Source: Marinobacterium mangrovicola
Lineage (GTDB): Bacteria > Pseudomonadota > Gammaproteobacteria > Pseudomonadales > Balneatricaceae
Assembly: GCF_004339595.1 (NCBI RefSeq)
Contig: NZ_SMFU01000001.1
Coordinates: 56,431 to 120,430 of the forward strand
Direction of reading: 5' to 3'
Length of the DNA: 64,000 nt
Shown in pieces: positions 1 to 8,370 of the stretch; position 1 is the first letter of the stretch; each line of letters opens with the position of its first letter. Below the pieces are notes generated by a model. It was not told the DNA's origin, searched no databases, and saw only the letters and a list, made by a program, of their open reading frames with translations. The translations under genes and the position numbers were made by a program.

Positions 1-137
1 GCTGCCGTCCAGCAGGGCATATTGGTCATACAGCTGGTAGCGGACAGGCGACCGTTGTCGATCAGCTCGAGGATCGCCTCGTTGATCCCTTCAGACATAC
101 CAAAGTCATCGGCGCAGATAACTACAGTGCGGCTCAT
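1..137 (-). CDS. ChbG/HpnK-type carbohydrate deacetylase, N-terminal part only
   Basis: Only the first 45 codons lie in the window; the gene runs off the left edge. The ATG at 137-135 is followed by the ADDFG motif near residue 10, which carries a metal-binding Asp in ChbG/HpnK (YdjC) deacetylases, and by an N-x-A-I then G-L-S-A-T-S pattern typical of this family's first helix. Family members remove acetyl groups from amino-sugar chains; HpnK relatives act in lipid-linked glycan or hopanoid pathways. The start overlaps the stop of the GtrA gene in an ATGA junction, so the two are probably translationally coupled. The role beside GtrA and a family-2 glycosyltransferase is probably deacetylation of a lipid-linked sugar (inference). 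Confidence 0.75.
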   Translation of the reverse strand, partial: MSRTVVICADDFGMSEGINEAILELIDNGRLSATSCMTNMPCWTA

Positions 138-505
138 GCGAACGCCCAGAATTTGCCCAGTAGATAGGTCAGCAGGGCGACACTGCCCAGCACGATGAAC
201 AGGGCCGCGTCGTAGCGCAGTGGCGTCAGGCTCAGCAGGGCCCAGTACATCGTTTCATTGAGCAGGAAGCTGGTGGCGGCAACGGTGGCGAAGCGTGGCA
301 AGGTCTGGCGGTGAGAACGTTCCTGGGCACGAAAGGTCAGGTGGCGATGACCGAGGTAACTGACGTTGAAGGCCACCAGAAACGCGATCACATTGGCGAT
401 CAGCGGATGCAGGTGCGCCAGGGGCACCAGCAGGAACACCACCAGCCAATGCACCAGCAGCGCGGACACGCCAACGGCGATAAAGCTCAGTGCCTCACGC
501 GTCAT
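134..505 (-). CDS. GtrA-like membrane protein
   Basis: A 123-residue protein of four hydrophobic segments with the compact GtrA fold: a short N-terminal tail, then helices near residues 8-28, 33-52, 75-93 and 98-120. GtrA proteins are thought to flip or help flip undecaprenyl-phosphate-linked sugars across the inner membrane after a GtrB-like transferase loads them. The motif N-V-S-Y-L-G-H in the second half of helix 2 is typical of the family. It overlaps the preceding glycosyltransferase by 11 nt and shares an ATGA junction with the deacetylase downstream, so the three form one operon. The sugar and its final target (LPS or another lipid) cannot be read from the sequence. Confidence 0.85.
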   Translation of the reverse strand: MTREALSFIAVGVSALLVHWLVVFLLVPLAHLHPLIANVIAFLVAFNVSYLGHRHLTFRAQERSHRQTLPRFATVAATSFLLNETMYWALLSLTPLRYDAALFIVLGSVALLTYLLGKFWAFA

Positions 506-1514
506 TCGCTTCGTCCCGTGCAGGTTGGGGCTCTGATCGCTTCTGGTTGCGGAAGGATATCTCGTTGCTGACCAGGTAGAGCGGGCGGGCTTTCACTTCG
601 GAGAAGATACGCGCGATATATTCGCCGAGAATGCCGACCGAAAACAGCTGCATACCGCCAAGAAAGGCGATGCCGGCTGCGATGGATGGCCAGCCGGGAA
701 TGTCCGATCCGAAAATCAGTGTGCGGATGACGATGATCAGGGCGTAAAGCACCGAGAGAACCGAGGTTGCCGCGCCTATCAGCATCCAGACACGCAGCGG
801 CGCATTACTGAAACTGGTGAAACCTGTCATCGCCAGGGATGAGAGTTTGCGGAAACAGAAATGAGAGGCTCCGGTGATCCGTTCATCTGGCTGAAAAGGG
901 ACCGCCTTGCTGGAAAAACCGACCCAGGAGTAGAGTCCTTTCATCATCCGCGAGCGCTCAGGCAGCCGGCGTAGCGCGAGAACAACGCGTCGGTCCAGCA
1001 GCCGAAAGTCACCCGCATCCGGGTGTATCTCAATTTCCGCACTGCGACTGAGCAGGCTGTAGAACAGCTTAGTCAGGTAGCGCTTGGCATGGGATTCATC
1101 GGAACGGTTTTCATGAATGCCGAACACCATGTCACAGCCCTGACGCCAGTGTTTGAAAAACTCGTCCACCACATAAAGAGGGTGCTGACCATCTGAATCC
1201 ATCAGCAGGACAACATCGCCATCGGCGTGATCGATACCGGCGCTGAGCGCGGCCTCTTTGCCAAAATTGCGCGAAAGTTGCAGTAGTGTAACCGGGTATC
1301 GGTCCACCATACCGGACACCACAGACAGGGTGTCATCCCGGCTGCCATCATCGATTATCAGCAGCTCTATCTGGTCGGAGAACTTCTTCAGGTATTCGGC
1401 TAAATCGGGGATAAGATGGCGCAGACTGCCGGCCTCATTGTAGGCTGGCAGGACACAGGTGACGCTGGGACGCTCGCCCCTCGGGGGCTGTGCGGAAAAG
1501 TCGATGTGATGCAT
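495..1514 (-). CDS. Family 2 glycosyltransferase (GtrB/ArnC/DPM1-like)
   Basis: Predicted to move a nucleotide-activated sugar onto a polyprenyl phosphate at the inner face of the membrane. The GT-A domain starts at V-L-P-A-Y-N-E-A and holds the metal/nucleotide motif M-D-S-D-G-Q-H-P; two transmembrane helices near the C-terminus (within roughly residues 235-300 of 339) match the DPM1/GtrB type. I chose the ATG at 1514, about 14 residues before the catalytic domain, because it has a GGACAG element upstream; an in-frame ATG at 1598 would add 28 residues and would overlap the waaA promoter region. First gene of the operon with gtrA and the deacetylase, and divergent from waaA, which suggests envelope glycan work. 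Confidence 0.88.
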   Translation of the reverse strand: MHHIDFSAQPPRGERPSVTCVLPAYNEAGSLRHLIPDLAEYLKKFSDQIELLIIDDGSRDDTLSVVSGMVDRYPVTLLQLSRNFGKEAALSAGIDHADGDVVLLMDSDGQHPLYVVDEFFKHWRQGCDMVFGIHENRSDESHAKRYLTKLFYSLLSRSAEIEIHPDAGDFRLLDRRVVLALRRLPERSRMMKGLYSWVGFSSKAVPFQPDERITGASHFCFRKLSSLAMTGFTSFSNAPLRVWMLIGAATSVLSVLYALIIVIRTLIFGSDIPGWPSIAAGIAFLGGMQLFSVGILGEYIARIFSEVKARPLYLVSNEISFRNQKRSEPQPARDEANDA

Positions 1515-1637
1515 AGACTGTCCGTATAACGCACGCTTTTGATCCCATTGTGGCTGATGCGGAGCGTTGATTCCAGAGCCTGCGGTCTGTTTGACCATGT
1601 TACACTTCAGCCTCAAATTTTGGTGGTGTGCCAGCCG

Positions 1638-2906
1638 ATGCGTTTACTCTATACCCTTCTTTTCTACCTGCTGATACCGCTGCTACTGGCGCGTCTTTGG
1701 TGGCGTGGACGCAAGGCTCCAGGGTATCGCAAAAACTGGACGCAAAGGCTGGGGCTTGGAAACAGACTGAGCGGCCCTGTGATCTGGATTCATGCGGTCT
1801 CCGTGGGTGAGACCCTGGCGGTGGTGCCACTGGTGGAAAGGCTGCTCAAGCGTTATCCCAGCCACCGCATCCTGATGACCAATATGACGCCCACCGGAGC
1901 GGCCCAGGTGGAGAAAGCCTTTGGCGACCGGGTCGAACAGCGCTTCTGCCCCTGGGACCTGCCGCTGGCCTGGAGTGCCTTTCTGCGCCGCGTGAAGCCT
2001 GCCATCTGCATCGTGGTGGAAACCGAGCTCTGGCCCAATCTGGTATCCGGCTGCACCCGCAAAGGTGTACCGGTGATGCTGGTTAATGCGCGCCTGTCAG
2101 AGCGCTCGGCAAGGGGCTATCGTCGCTTTTCGGCGCTGACCCGACCCATGCTGCAGCGGCTGAACCTGATCGCCGCCCAGCATGAGGCAGACGCAGGCCG
2201 TTTCCGCGAACTTGGAGCGCCGCCGGAGCGAGTCAGCGTTACCGGCAGCATCAAGTTTGATATCTCGCCGGATCTCTCGTTGCGTGAATCGGGCAGGGCG
2301 TTGCGAACACTCTGGGGAGCAGAACGGCCGGTTGTGATCGCTGCCAGTACTCATGAGGGTGAAGACGAGCTGCTGCTGCGCAGCTGGCAGGCGTTGCAGG
2401 AGCGGCAGCCGGAGCTGATGTTGGTACTGGTGCCGCGGCATCCGGAGCGTTTTGCCGGTGTGACCGAGGTGGCGCGTCGTTTCAGTTCCAACGTTTGCAC
2501 CCGCTCCAGCGGTGAGAAGCCCGATAGCGAGACCGCTATTTACATGGGCGATACCATGGGCGAGCTGATGATGCTCTACGCCGCGGCGGATATCGCCTTT
2601 GTCGGCGGCAGTTTCAGCGGTACCGGCGGACACAACCCGTTAGAGCCTGCAGCGCTTGGTCTGCCCGTGGTTATGGGGCCGGATACCTTCAACTTCTCGG
2701 CGATCTGCGAGGCGTTAAAGGGCGCTGGTGGTATGAGTCAGGTGGTCGATGAGAAGGTGCTGACCGCTCAGCTCGGCGCCTGGCTGGAGCAGCCGGATCA
2801 GGCGAGGGTCGCGGGCCGTGCCGGTGAGGCGTTCCTGAAACAGAACCAGGGCGCGCTGGACCGGCTCGAGGCGCTGATAGCCGAGCGCCTCGATACACGT
2901 CACTGA
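1638..2906 (+). CDS. waaA: 3-deoxy-D-manno-octulosonic acid (Kdo) transferase
   Basis: Transfers Kdo from CMP-Kdo to lipid IVA at the cytoplasmic face of the inner membrane, an essential early step in LPS core assembly. The 422-residue length is that of WaaA. An N-terminal membrane anchor covers residues 4-18, followed by the basic R-W-R-G-R-K stretch; the V-S-V-G-E-T motif near residue 55 holds the family's essential glutamate; the C-terminal GT-B half carries G-T-G-G-H-N-P-L-E-P, the nucleotide-sugar site. The ATG at 1638 puts the anchor directly at the N-terminus; the frame is open upstream to an ATG at 1539, but that segment would lie inside the divergent glycosyltransferase leader. Monogenic; cyaY converges on it. 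Confidence 0.95.
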   Translation: MRLLYTLLFYLLIPLLLARLWWRGRKAPGYRKNWTQRLGLGNRLSGPVIWIHAVSVGETLAVVPLVERLLKRYPSHRILMTNMTPTGAAQVEKAFGDRVEQRFCPWDLPLAWSAFLRRVKPAICIVVETELWPNLVSGCTRKGVPVMLVNARLSERSARGYRRFSALTRPMLQRLNLIAAQHEADAGRFRELGAPPERVSVTGSIKFDISPDLSLRESGRALRTLWGAERPVVIAASTHEGEDELLLRSWQALQERQPELMLVLVPRHPERFAGVTEVARRFSSNVCTRSSGEKPDSETAIYMGDTMGELMMLYAAADIAFVGGSFSGTGGHNPLEPAALGLPVVMGPDTFNFSAICEALKGAGGMSQVVDEKVLTAQLGAWLEQPDQARVAGRAGEAFLKQNQGALDRLEALIAERLDTRH

Positions 2907-2922
2907 GGTAGGGGCGGGCCGC

Positions 2923-3249
2923 TCAGATATCGCTGAAGTCGAACTGCTCGCCGGCCTGCTCGGCGAAGGCCTTGGTCAGCATGGAATTCAGGCTGGTGCC
3001 GTCGCTGTCGAGTTGCCACTGACCGGCGTTCTGGTCGTAATCGAAATGGAAACCGCCGCCGGGCAGTGCCAGCCAGAGCTGCTTCAGCGGTGGCTGACGG
3101 GTAAAGATGATCTGGCTGCCGTTTTCGCATTTGACGGTCATCATGCCGCCGTTGGTCTCGTAATCCAGATCGGATTCCGCCTCGTCGAGGATCTCTTCAA
3201 TCCTGCCCAGGGTCTCGTCGACCTGTACCATAAATTCTGATTCGGTCAT
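2923..3249 (-). CDS. cyaY: Iron-sulfur cluster assembly protein CyaY (frataxin homologue)
   Basis: Bacterial frataxin, an acidic iron-binding regulator of the IscS/IscU iron-sulfur assembly machine in the cytoplasm. The 108 residues match the family length. An acidic first helix (E-E-I-L-D-E-A-E-S-D-L-D) is followed by the beta-sheet segment with T-R-Q-P-P-L-K-Q-L-W-L-A and the G-G-G-F-H-F element, which are diagnostic. The ATG at 3249 is chosen because GGAG lies 8 nt upstream and the family begins M-x-x-S-E-F; in-frame extension upstream would run into the lptM promoter. As in E. coli and Pseudomonas it lies divergent from lptM and the lysA/dapF operon, and it converges with waaA. Confidence 0.95.
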   Translation of the reverse strand: MTESEFMVQVDETLGRIEEILDEAESDLDYETNGGMMTVKCENGSQIIFTRQPPLKQLWLALPGGGFHFDYDQNAGQWQLDSDGTSLNSMLTKAFAEQAGEQFDFSDI

Positions 3250-3300
3250 GGGTTTCTCCGCCATGGCTTGTTTTCTGCGCAGTATATGCCTTCGGCGGCC

Positions 3301-3330
3301 TTGAAACACCCCGAAAATCCCGCGTATTTT
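3301..3330 (+). promoter_or_regulatory. Candidate sigma-70 promoter for lptM-lysA operon
   Basis: TTGAAA at 3301-3306 and TATTTT at 3325-3330 are separated by 18 nt and lie about 107 nt upstream of lptM in the divergent gap with cyaY. Seen by eye only; no start-site data. Confidence 0.4.
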
Positions 3331-3436
3331 CATGCCTCCGGACTGGTCGCGAGGTACTCAATGGCCCCTGTCTCGGGGTATACTCCGGGGTTTGAATTTT
3401 ACCGGCTGTGCCGGTTCTGCGTGAGGATAGGTCGTC

Positions 3437-3553
3437 ATGAAACGCTGCTGGCCAATATTGTTGCTGGGAACGCTGCTGCTGGTCGGCTGCGGTCAGAAAG
3501 GGCCGCTGACCCTACCACCGCCGAGCGATGAAGCCGAGACTGCGCAACAGTAA
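3437..3553 (+). CDS. lptM: LPS translocon maturation lipoprotein LptM (YifL)
   Basis: A 38-residue lipoprotein. The signal peptide (K-R, then a leucine-rich core) ends in the lipobox L-V-G-C with the lipidated Cys at residue 18, followed by the family signature G-Q-K-G-P-L-T-L-P. LptM helps LptD form its native disulfides in the outer membrane, so it serves LPS export. GTG/AGG-rich sequence upstream (GAGGATAGG) can act as ribosome binding site. It sits 12 nt before lysA, exactly as in Pseudomonas and other gammaproteobacteria. The position and lipobox make the call firm despite the small size. Confidence 0.92.
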   Translation: MKRCWPILLLGTLLLVGCGQKGPLTLPPPSDEAETAQQ

Positions 3554-3565
3554 ACGAGAGAGATG

Positions 3566-4822
3566 ATGGACAACTTTGAATACCTGAACGGCAGCCTGAA
3601 CTGTGAAGAGGTGCCGTTAAGCCGCATCGCCAATGAAGTGGGTACGCCGACCTACGTTTACTCCCGTGATGCGCTCGAGCGCGCTTACCTGGCCTATGCC
3701 GAAGCGCTGAAAGGGCGTGATGCGCTGGTTTGCTATGCGGTTAAGGCCAACTCCAATATCGGTGTGCTGAACATCCTGGCGCGCCTGGGTGCCGGCTTCG
3801 ATATCGTTTCCCTCGGCGAGCTGGAGCGTGTGCTGCGCGCCGGCGGCGATCCCGCCAAGGTGGTTTTCTCCGGTGTCGCGAAGAAAGCCGATGAGATCAA
3901 GCGTGCATTGGAAGTGGGTATTCACTGCTTCAACCTGGAATCCGATGCCGAGCTGGATCGTGTTAACGCCGTGGCCGCTGAAATGGGCCAGACAGCGCGC
4001 ATCTCCTTCCGCGTTAATCCGGATGTGGATGCCAAGACCCACCCGTACATCTCCACCGGTCTGAAAGAGAACAAGTTCGGTATCGATATCGACTCCGCGC
4101 TGGACGTTTACCGTCGCGCTGCGGCGCTGGAAAACGTGGAAGTGGTGGGTATCGACTGCCATATCGGCAGCCAGCTTACCGAGCTTAGTCCCTTCCTCGA
4201 TGCACTGGATCGCCTGCTGGTGTTGATCGATCAGCTCGCCGACGAGGGCATCAAGCTGAAGCATCTCGACCTGGGCGGTGGCCTGGGTGTCTGCTACACC
4301 GACGAAGTCCCGCCGACGCCGGCCGAATATATCGAAGCGATCAGCGAGCGCCTTGGCGATCGCGAGCTGGGTTTGGTGTTTGAGCCGGGCCGCTCCATCG
4401 CCGCCAATGCTGGTGTCATGCTGACCCGCGTGGAGTTTCTCAAGCAGACCGGTGAGAAGAACTTCGCCATTATCGATGGCGCCATGAACGACCTGATCCG
4501 CCCGTCACTCTACGGCGCGTATCAGGAGATCGTGCCGGTAGAGCTGCGTGAAGAGGGCGAGACCAAGACCTGGGATCTCGTTGGTCCTGTTTGCGAAACC
4601 GGCGACTTCCTCGGCAAGGATCGTGAACTGAACCTGCAGGCAAATGATCTGCTGGCGGTCTGCTCCGCCGGCGCCTACGGTTTTGTTATGGCGTCCAACT
4701 ACAACACCCGTGGCCGCCCGGCCGAGGTGATTGTCGATGACAACAAGTTTGTTGTGGTGCGCGAGCGTGAGCGCGTCAGTGATCTGATGCGGGGCGAGCA
4801 CCTGCTGCCTAAGGACGCCTGA
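3566..4822 (+). CDS. lysA: Diaminopimelate decarboxylase
   Basis: PLP enzyme that decarboxylates meso-diaminopimelate to L-lysine, the last step of lysine synthesis. The PLP lysine is in the C-Y-A-V-K-A-N motif near residue 57; further family marks are H-I-G-S-Q, the G-G-G-L-G phosphate loop, E-P-G-R-S-I and the dimer-contributed C-E-T-G-D near the C-terminal quarter. Length (418 aa) is normal. Two ATG codons stand in tandem at 3563 and 3566; the second matches Pseudomonas LysA (M-D-x-F-x-Y), the first adds one Met. Followed after 2 nt by dapF, so lysine and peptidoglycan precursor synthesis are co-transcribed. Confidence 0.97.
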   Translation: MDNFEYLNGSLNCEEVPLSRIANEVGTPTYVYSRDALERAYLAYAEALKGRDALVCYAVKANSNIGVLNILARLGAGFDIVSLGELERVLRAGGDPAKVVFSGVAKKADEIKRALEVGIHCFNLESDAELDRVNAVAAEMGQTARISFRVNPDVDAKTHPYISTGLKENKFGIDIDSALDVYRRAAALENVEVVGIDCHIGSQLTELSPFLDALDRLLVLIDQLADEGIKLKHLDLGGGLGVCYTDEVPPTPAEYIEAISERLGDRELGLVFEPGRSIAANAGVMLTRVEFLKQTGEKNFAIIDGAMNDLIRPSLYGAYQEIVPVELREEGETKTWDLVGPVCETGDFLGKDRELNLQANDLLAVCSAGAYGFVMASNYNTRGRPAEVIVDDNKFVVVRERERVSDLMRGEHLLPKDA

Positions 4823-4824
4823 TC

Positions 4825-5655
4825 ATGCTGGTGCGATTCACCAAAATGCACGGGCTCGGCAATGACTTCATGGTCATCGATGCGATCTCCCAGCGTATCC
4901 GCCTGAGCAGTGAACAGGTGCGTAGCCTGGCCGACCGTAATTTCGGTATCGGCTTCGACCAGCTGTTGCTGGTGGAGCCGCCGACGCGGCCCGAGATGGA
5001 CTTCCGCTACCGTATCTACAACGCGGATGGTTCCGAGGTTGAGCACTGCGGCAATGGTGCGCGCTGCTTCGCCCGCTTTGTTCGCGACAAGCGTCTGATC
5101 ATGCGTGATCGTATCACCGTGCAAACTGCGCGTGGTGAGGCGATTCTGCAGATCCATGAAGACAAGCAGGTCGAGGTCGATATGGGCGCGCCGGAGCTGA
5201 TTCCGGCGGAAATTCCGTTCGATGCGGCGGAAAAAAGTGCCACCTACAGCGTTGACGTGAACGGTGACAGCGTTGAGCTGAGCGCCATTTCCATGGGTAA
5301 CCCCCACGGTGTTCTGGTGGTCGATTCGGTCGACAGCGCGCCGGTGGAAACGCTGGGGCCTGCGCTGGAGGCGCATCCGCGTTTTCCACGGAAAGCCAAT
5401 ATCGGCTTTATGGAAGTGGTGTCACGCAACGAGATCCGTCTGCGCGTGTTCGAACGTGGCGCCGGCGAAACCCAGGCCTGCGGTACCGGCGCCTGCGCGG
5501 CGGTGGTCGCCGGGCGTTTGCGTGGTCTGCTGGATGAGCAGGTGCTGGTGCATCTGCCCGGCGGCGATCTGAAAATCAGCTGGGCGGGCGAGGGTAAGCC
5601 GGTGATGATGACCGGGCCCGCGACCACAGTTTTTGAAGGGCAGATCTACCTATGA
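4825..5655 (+). CDS. dapF: Diaminopimelate epimerase
   Basis: Interconverts LL- and meso-diaminopimelate without cofactor, feeding lysine and peptidoglycan. Both catalytic cysteines are present in their motifs: E-H-C-G-N-G-A-R-C in the first domain and Q-A-C-G-T-G-A-C in the second. The N-terminal [10 protein letters not shown] is diagnostic and fixes the start just after M-L-V-R-F. Normal length (276 aa). It is 2 nt from lysA and its stop overlaps the next start in ATGA, so the run lptM-lysA-dapF-DUF484-xerC-yigB is one transcription unit. Confidence 0.97.
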   Translation: MLVRFTKMHGLGNDFMVIDAISQRIRLSSEQVRSLADRNFGIGFDQLLLVEPPTRPEMDFRYRIYNADGSEVEHCGNGARCFARFVRDKRLIMRDRITVQTARGEAILQIHEDKQVEVDMGAPELIPAEIPFDAAEKSATYSVDVNGDSVELSAISMGNPHGVLVVDSVDSAPVETLGPALEAHPRFPRKANIGFMEVVSRNEIRLRVFERGAGETQACGTGACAAVVAGRLRGLLDEQVLVHLPGGDLKISWAGEGKPVMMTGPATTVFEGQIYL

Positions 5656-6359
5656 GCGAAACGGAACAGCCGGTCAGCAACGAAGTCGAGGCCGTCAGTG
5701 CAGAGCAGGTGGCCGAGTACCTGAAGCAGCACCCGGACTTTTTCACCGAGCACACCCTTCTGCTGGAAAAGCTCTATGTGCCGCATCAGCGCGGCACCGC
5801 GGTTTCACTGGTGGAGCGCCAGACTTCGCTGCTGCGCTCGCGCAACGAGCAGCTGCATGGGCGTCTGTCCGAACTGATCGATGCGGCGCGTTTCAACGAC
5901 GGCCAGTTCGAGAAAACCAAGCGTATGGTGCTCGGCCTGCTGGAAGCGGAAACTCTCGATGAGGTCGCCGTGGCGGTGGAAGAGAGTCTCTGCCGTGACT
6001 TCTACGGCGATGAAACCGTCCTGCTGTTGTTCAGCGAAAGCCCGCTGGATACCAACGACCTGCGCGTGCTCTCCCGCGGTGAGTGCAGCATCGTGCAGCC
6101 GCTGATCGATACCAACCTGCCCAGCTGCGGCCAACTGTCCGAGGCGATGAACCGCTTCCTGTTCCAGGATGCATCGGTTCGCGTGCAGTCCTCAGCCGTG
6201 GTGCCGTTGGTCAAGGGCGAGACCCTGGGGCTGCTGGCGATCGGCAGCCATGACGCCAACTACTTCCAGAGCAGCCAGGGCACACTGTTCCTGAGCTACG
6301 TTGGCGAGGTTCTGAGCCGCGTCGTGGCCCGCATCCTGCGTCAGCAAGGCCAGCTCTGA
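5652..6359 (+). CDS. DUF484 family protein
   Basis: A 235-residue cytoplasmic protein of the DUF484 family, conserved between dapF and xerC in Pseudomonas-type gammaproteobacteria; E. coli has YigA-like material here. The N-terminal part is helical with the family signature [12 protein letters not shown] near residues 22-33, followed by a coiled-coil-like segment (V-E-R-Q-x-x-L-L-R) and a GAF-like C-terminal domain from about residue 95 containing [16 protein letters not shown]. No enzymatic residues are recognisable and no function is established. ATGA overlap with dapF and one nucleotide before xerC argue for coupled expression. Confidence 0.9.
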   Translation: MSETEQPVSNEVEAVSAEQVAEYLKQHPDFFTEHTLLLEKLYVPHQRGTAVSLVERQTSLLRSRNEQLHGRLSELIDAARFNDGQFEKTKRMVLGLLEAETLDEVAVAVEESLCRDFYGDETVLLLFSESPLDTNDLRVLSRGECSIVQPLIDTNLPSCGQLSEAMNRFLFQDASVRVQSSAVVPLVKGETLGLLAIGSHDANYFQSSQGTLFLSYVGEVLSRVVARILRQQGQL

Positions 6360-6360
6360 G

Positions 6361-7269
6361 ATGCAAGCGGGGGATGAGCGCCTGCTGGCGGCATTCCTGC
6401 GCTACCTCGAAGGGGAGCGTCAGCTCTCCGCGCATACCCTGAAAAACTACCAGCGCGATCTCGAACGCCTCGACGAGCAGCTCCAGGAGCTGGGTCAGGC
6501 TGGCTGGCGCGCACTTGATGAGCGCCGCCTGCGTCGCGCCGTGGCCCAGTTGCACGGCAACGGTCTATCCGGCCGCTCGCTGGCGCGGCTGCTCTCCGCA
6601 GTGCGCAGTTTCTACCGTTATCTCAGCCGTGAGGGTGAGGTGACCCAGAACCCGGCGCTGGCGGTGCAGGCCCCCAAGGCATCGCGTCGCTTGCCGCAGA
6701 CGCTGGATGTGGACCAGCTGGGCACTCTGCTGGATCAGCGTACCGATGATCCTCTGGAGATCCGCGATCTGGCGATGATGGAGCTGCTTTACTCCTCGGG
6801 TCTGCGTGTTTCCGAGCTGGCGTCGCTGGATCTGATCGATCCGGATCTGCGCGATGGCAGCCTGAGGGTTACCGGTAAGGGCAACAAAACCCGTGAAGTG
6901 CCGATCGGCCGCAAGGCTATCGAGGCGCTGGAGCGATGGATTAAAGAGCGTAACGCCATCGCGCTGCTGGATGAGAGCGCCCTGTTTGTTGGCAAACAGG
7001 GGCGTCGCCTTGGCGTGCGCGCCATCGAACAGCGGCTGAAACGCCAGGGGGAGCACGTCGGTGTCAGTGGACGGGTCTATCCGCACCGGTTGAGACACAG
7101 TTTCGCCAGCCATATGCTGGAGTCCAGTGCCGATCTGCGCGCGGTGCAGGAGCTGCTTGGGCACGCGGATATCGCCACCACCCAGATCTATACTCATCTG
7201 GACTTCCAGCATCTGATGGAGGTGTATGAACATTCCCACCCCCGGGCCAAACGCAAAAAAGAGCAGTAA
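6361..7269 (+). CDS. xerC: Tyrosine recombinase XerC
   Basis: Acts with XerD at dif to resolve chromosome dimers. Core-binding N-terminal domain over residues 8-95, catalytic domain after. All catalytic residues are visible: Arg in S-G-L-R-V-S-E-L, Lys in V-T-G-K-G-N-K, His and Arg in P-H-R-L-R-H-S-F-A-S-H, His in L-L-G-H-A-D-I and the nucleophilic Tyr in T-Q-I-Y-T-H-L-D. Its housekeeping position after dapF/DUF484, as in E. coli and Pseudomonas, marks it as XerC rather than a mobile-element integrase. Length 302 aa is normal. The ATG directly follows the DUF484 stop. Confidence 0.96.
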   Translation: MQAGDERLLAAFLRYLEGERQLSAHTLKNYQRDLERLDEQLQELGQAGWRALDERRLRRAVAQLHGNGLSGRSLARLLSAVRSFYRYLSREGEVTQNPALAVQAPKASRRLPQTLDVDQLGTLLDQRTDDPLEIRDLAMMELLYSSGLRVSELASLDLIDPDLRDGSLRVTGKGNKTREVPIGRKAIEALERWIKERNAIALLDESALFVGKQGRRLGVRAIEQRLKRQGEHVGVSGRVYPHRLRHSFASHMLESSADLRAVQELLGHADIATTQIYTHLDFQHLMEVYEHSHPRAKRKKEQ

Positions 7270-7299
7270 ACCTCTGTAATCAATGAACAGGAGCCGGAC

Positions 7300-8034
7300 A
7301 TGCTGAAGTGCGCCACTTTCGATCTCGACGATACCCTCTGGGAAGTTGACCCGGTCATCCGTCTGGCCAACCAAACGCTCTGGCAGTGGCTCGAAGATAA
7401 CGCCGGCAGCTTTACCCGGTTACATCAGCCCGCGGACCTGGTCGAAGGCTCCAAACTGCGCGACGAACTGCTGGCGGAGCAACCGGAGATCGCCCACAGC
7501 ATGTCACTGGTGCGTCTGCGGCTGCTGGAGAAAGGGCTGGAGCGCTGCGGTTTCAGCGCACAGGAAGCCGAAGCGCTGGCGGTGAAGGCGTTCGAGGTGT
7601 TTATGCGCGCCCGCCATGAAGTGGAATTTTTCGAGCACGCGCTGGAGATGCTGAAGGCGCTGCGCAGCGAGGGACTGACCATCGGCGCTCTCAGCAACGG
7701 CAACGCCGACGTGAGCCTGACAGGTGCCAGCGAACTGTTCGACTTCCAGTACAACGCCGACAAGGTGGGCACCGCCAAGCCACACCCACTGATGTTCGAG
7801 CGCGCCCTGGAACATACCAAGCTGCGTCCGGAACAGGTGGTGCATATCGGCGATCACCCGATCAACGACGTGAAGGCCGCCCGCGACGTGGGCTGCTGGA
7901 CCATCTGGGTGAACCTGCCGGGCCAGGAGTGGCCGGAAGAGGCGCAGGCGGACGAGAAAGTGACCTCACTGGACCAGATCCCCGCAGCCGTAAAGCGGAT
8001 TGCAGAGAAGGCAATGCACCGCGCTACGCTTTGA
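7300..8034 (+). CDS. yigB: HAD-superfamily hydrolase, YigB-like
   Basis: A 244-residue HAD phosphatase. Motif I F-D-L-D-D-T-L at residues 7-13 carries the nucleophile Asp; motif II S-N-G-N; motif III Lys in G-T-A-K-P-H-P; motif IV G-D-H-P-I-N-D. E. coli YigB is an FMN phosphatase-type HAD encoded at the same place after xerC, so a similar flavin/sugar phosphate activity is likely (inference by position and similarity). An AGGAG lies 7-11 nt before the ATG. Last gene of the lptM-lysA operon; downstream lies a structured gene-free gap. Confidence 0.88.
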   Translation: MLKCATFDLDDTLWEVDPVIRLANQTLWQWLEDNAGSFTRLHQPADLVEGSKLRDELLAEQPEIAHSMSLVRLRLLEKGLERCGFSAQEAEALAVKAFEVFMRARHEVEFFEHALEMLKALRSEGLTIGALSNGNADVSLTGASELFDFQYNADKVGTAKPHPLMFERALEHTKLRPEQVVHIGDHPINDVKAARDVGCWTIWVNLPGQEWPEEAQADEKVTSLDQIPAAVKRIAEKAMHRATL

Positions 8035-8104
8035 CTTTCTCAAGCAAACAGGACTAAAACGGAGTTCGATTGCCACTAATCCGTCTTAGTGCAGCAATTC
8101 CCCT

Positions 8105-8298
8105 TCGGCGCAGCCGAGCATCACAGGCTGAAAGAGAAACAAGGGAAGGGCTGTTTGAGCAGCAAGGCTGCGAGTTTCCCTTCCCGCTCTTTCAGACGAG
8201 AAGCGCAGGGAAGTCGGCGAAGCCGACCAAGCCGTAGGGGCGGTTTGGGGTTATTAGGGGCCTTGGCCGTCCAAGGCCCCTAATTCGCCAGCAGGCGA
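8105..8298. repeat. Multi-hairpin intergenic element
   Basis: The gap 8035-8370 between convergent yigB and the chemoreceptor holds no gene but a chain of inverted repeats. They are TCGGC/GCCGA at 8105-8117 (loop GCA); CTGAAAGAG 8128-8136 paired with CTCTTTCAG 8187-8195, enclosing GGGAAGGG 8143-8150 with CCCTTCCC 8178-8185 and GCAGC/GCTGC at 8159-8171; GTCGGC/GCCGAC at 8213-8227 (loop GAA); a perfect 14-bp stem 8253-8266 with 8271-8284 (loop CCGT); and TCGCC/GGCGA at 8285-8298. No U-tract follows the strongest stem on either strand, so it is more than a plain terminator. It could be a structured RNA or a non-autonomous repeat element; copies elsewhere would decide. Confidence 0.7.
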
Positions 8299-8370
8299 AA
8301 CCGGCGTAGAAAGGAAGGAAGATGCAAATGACGCCTACCTTCGCGCCTGAATTGCTCCTGCTTTACGACC

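Noticed and set aside
6361..7269. Mobile-element integrase
   Set aside because: Tyrosine recombinase motifs are present, but place and length are those of housekeeping XerC.
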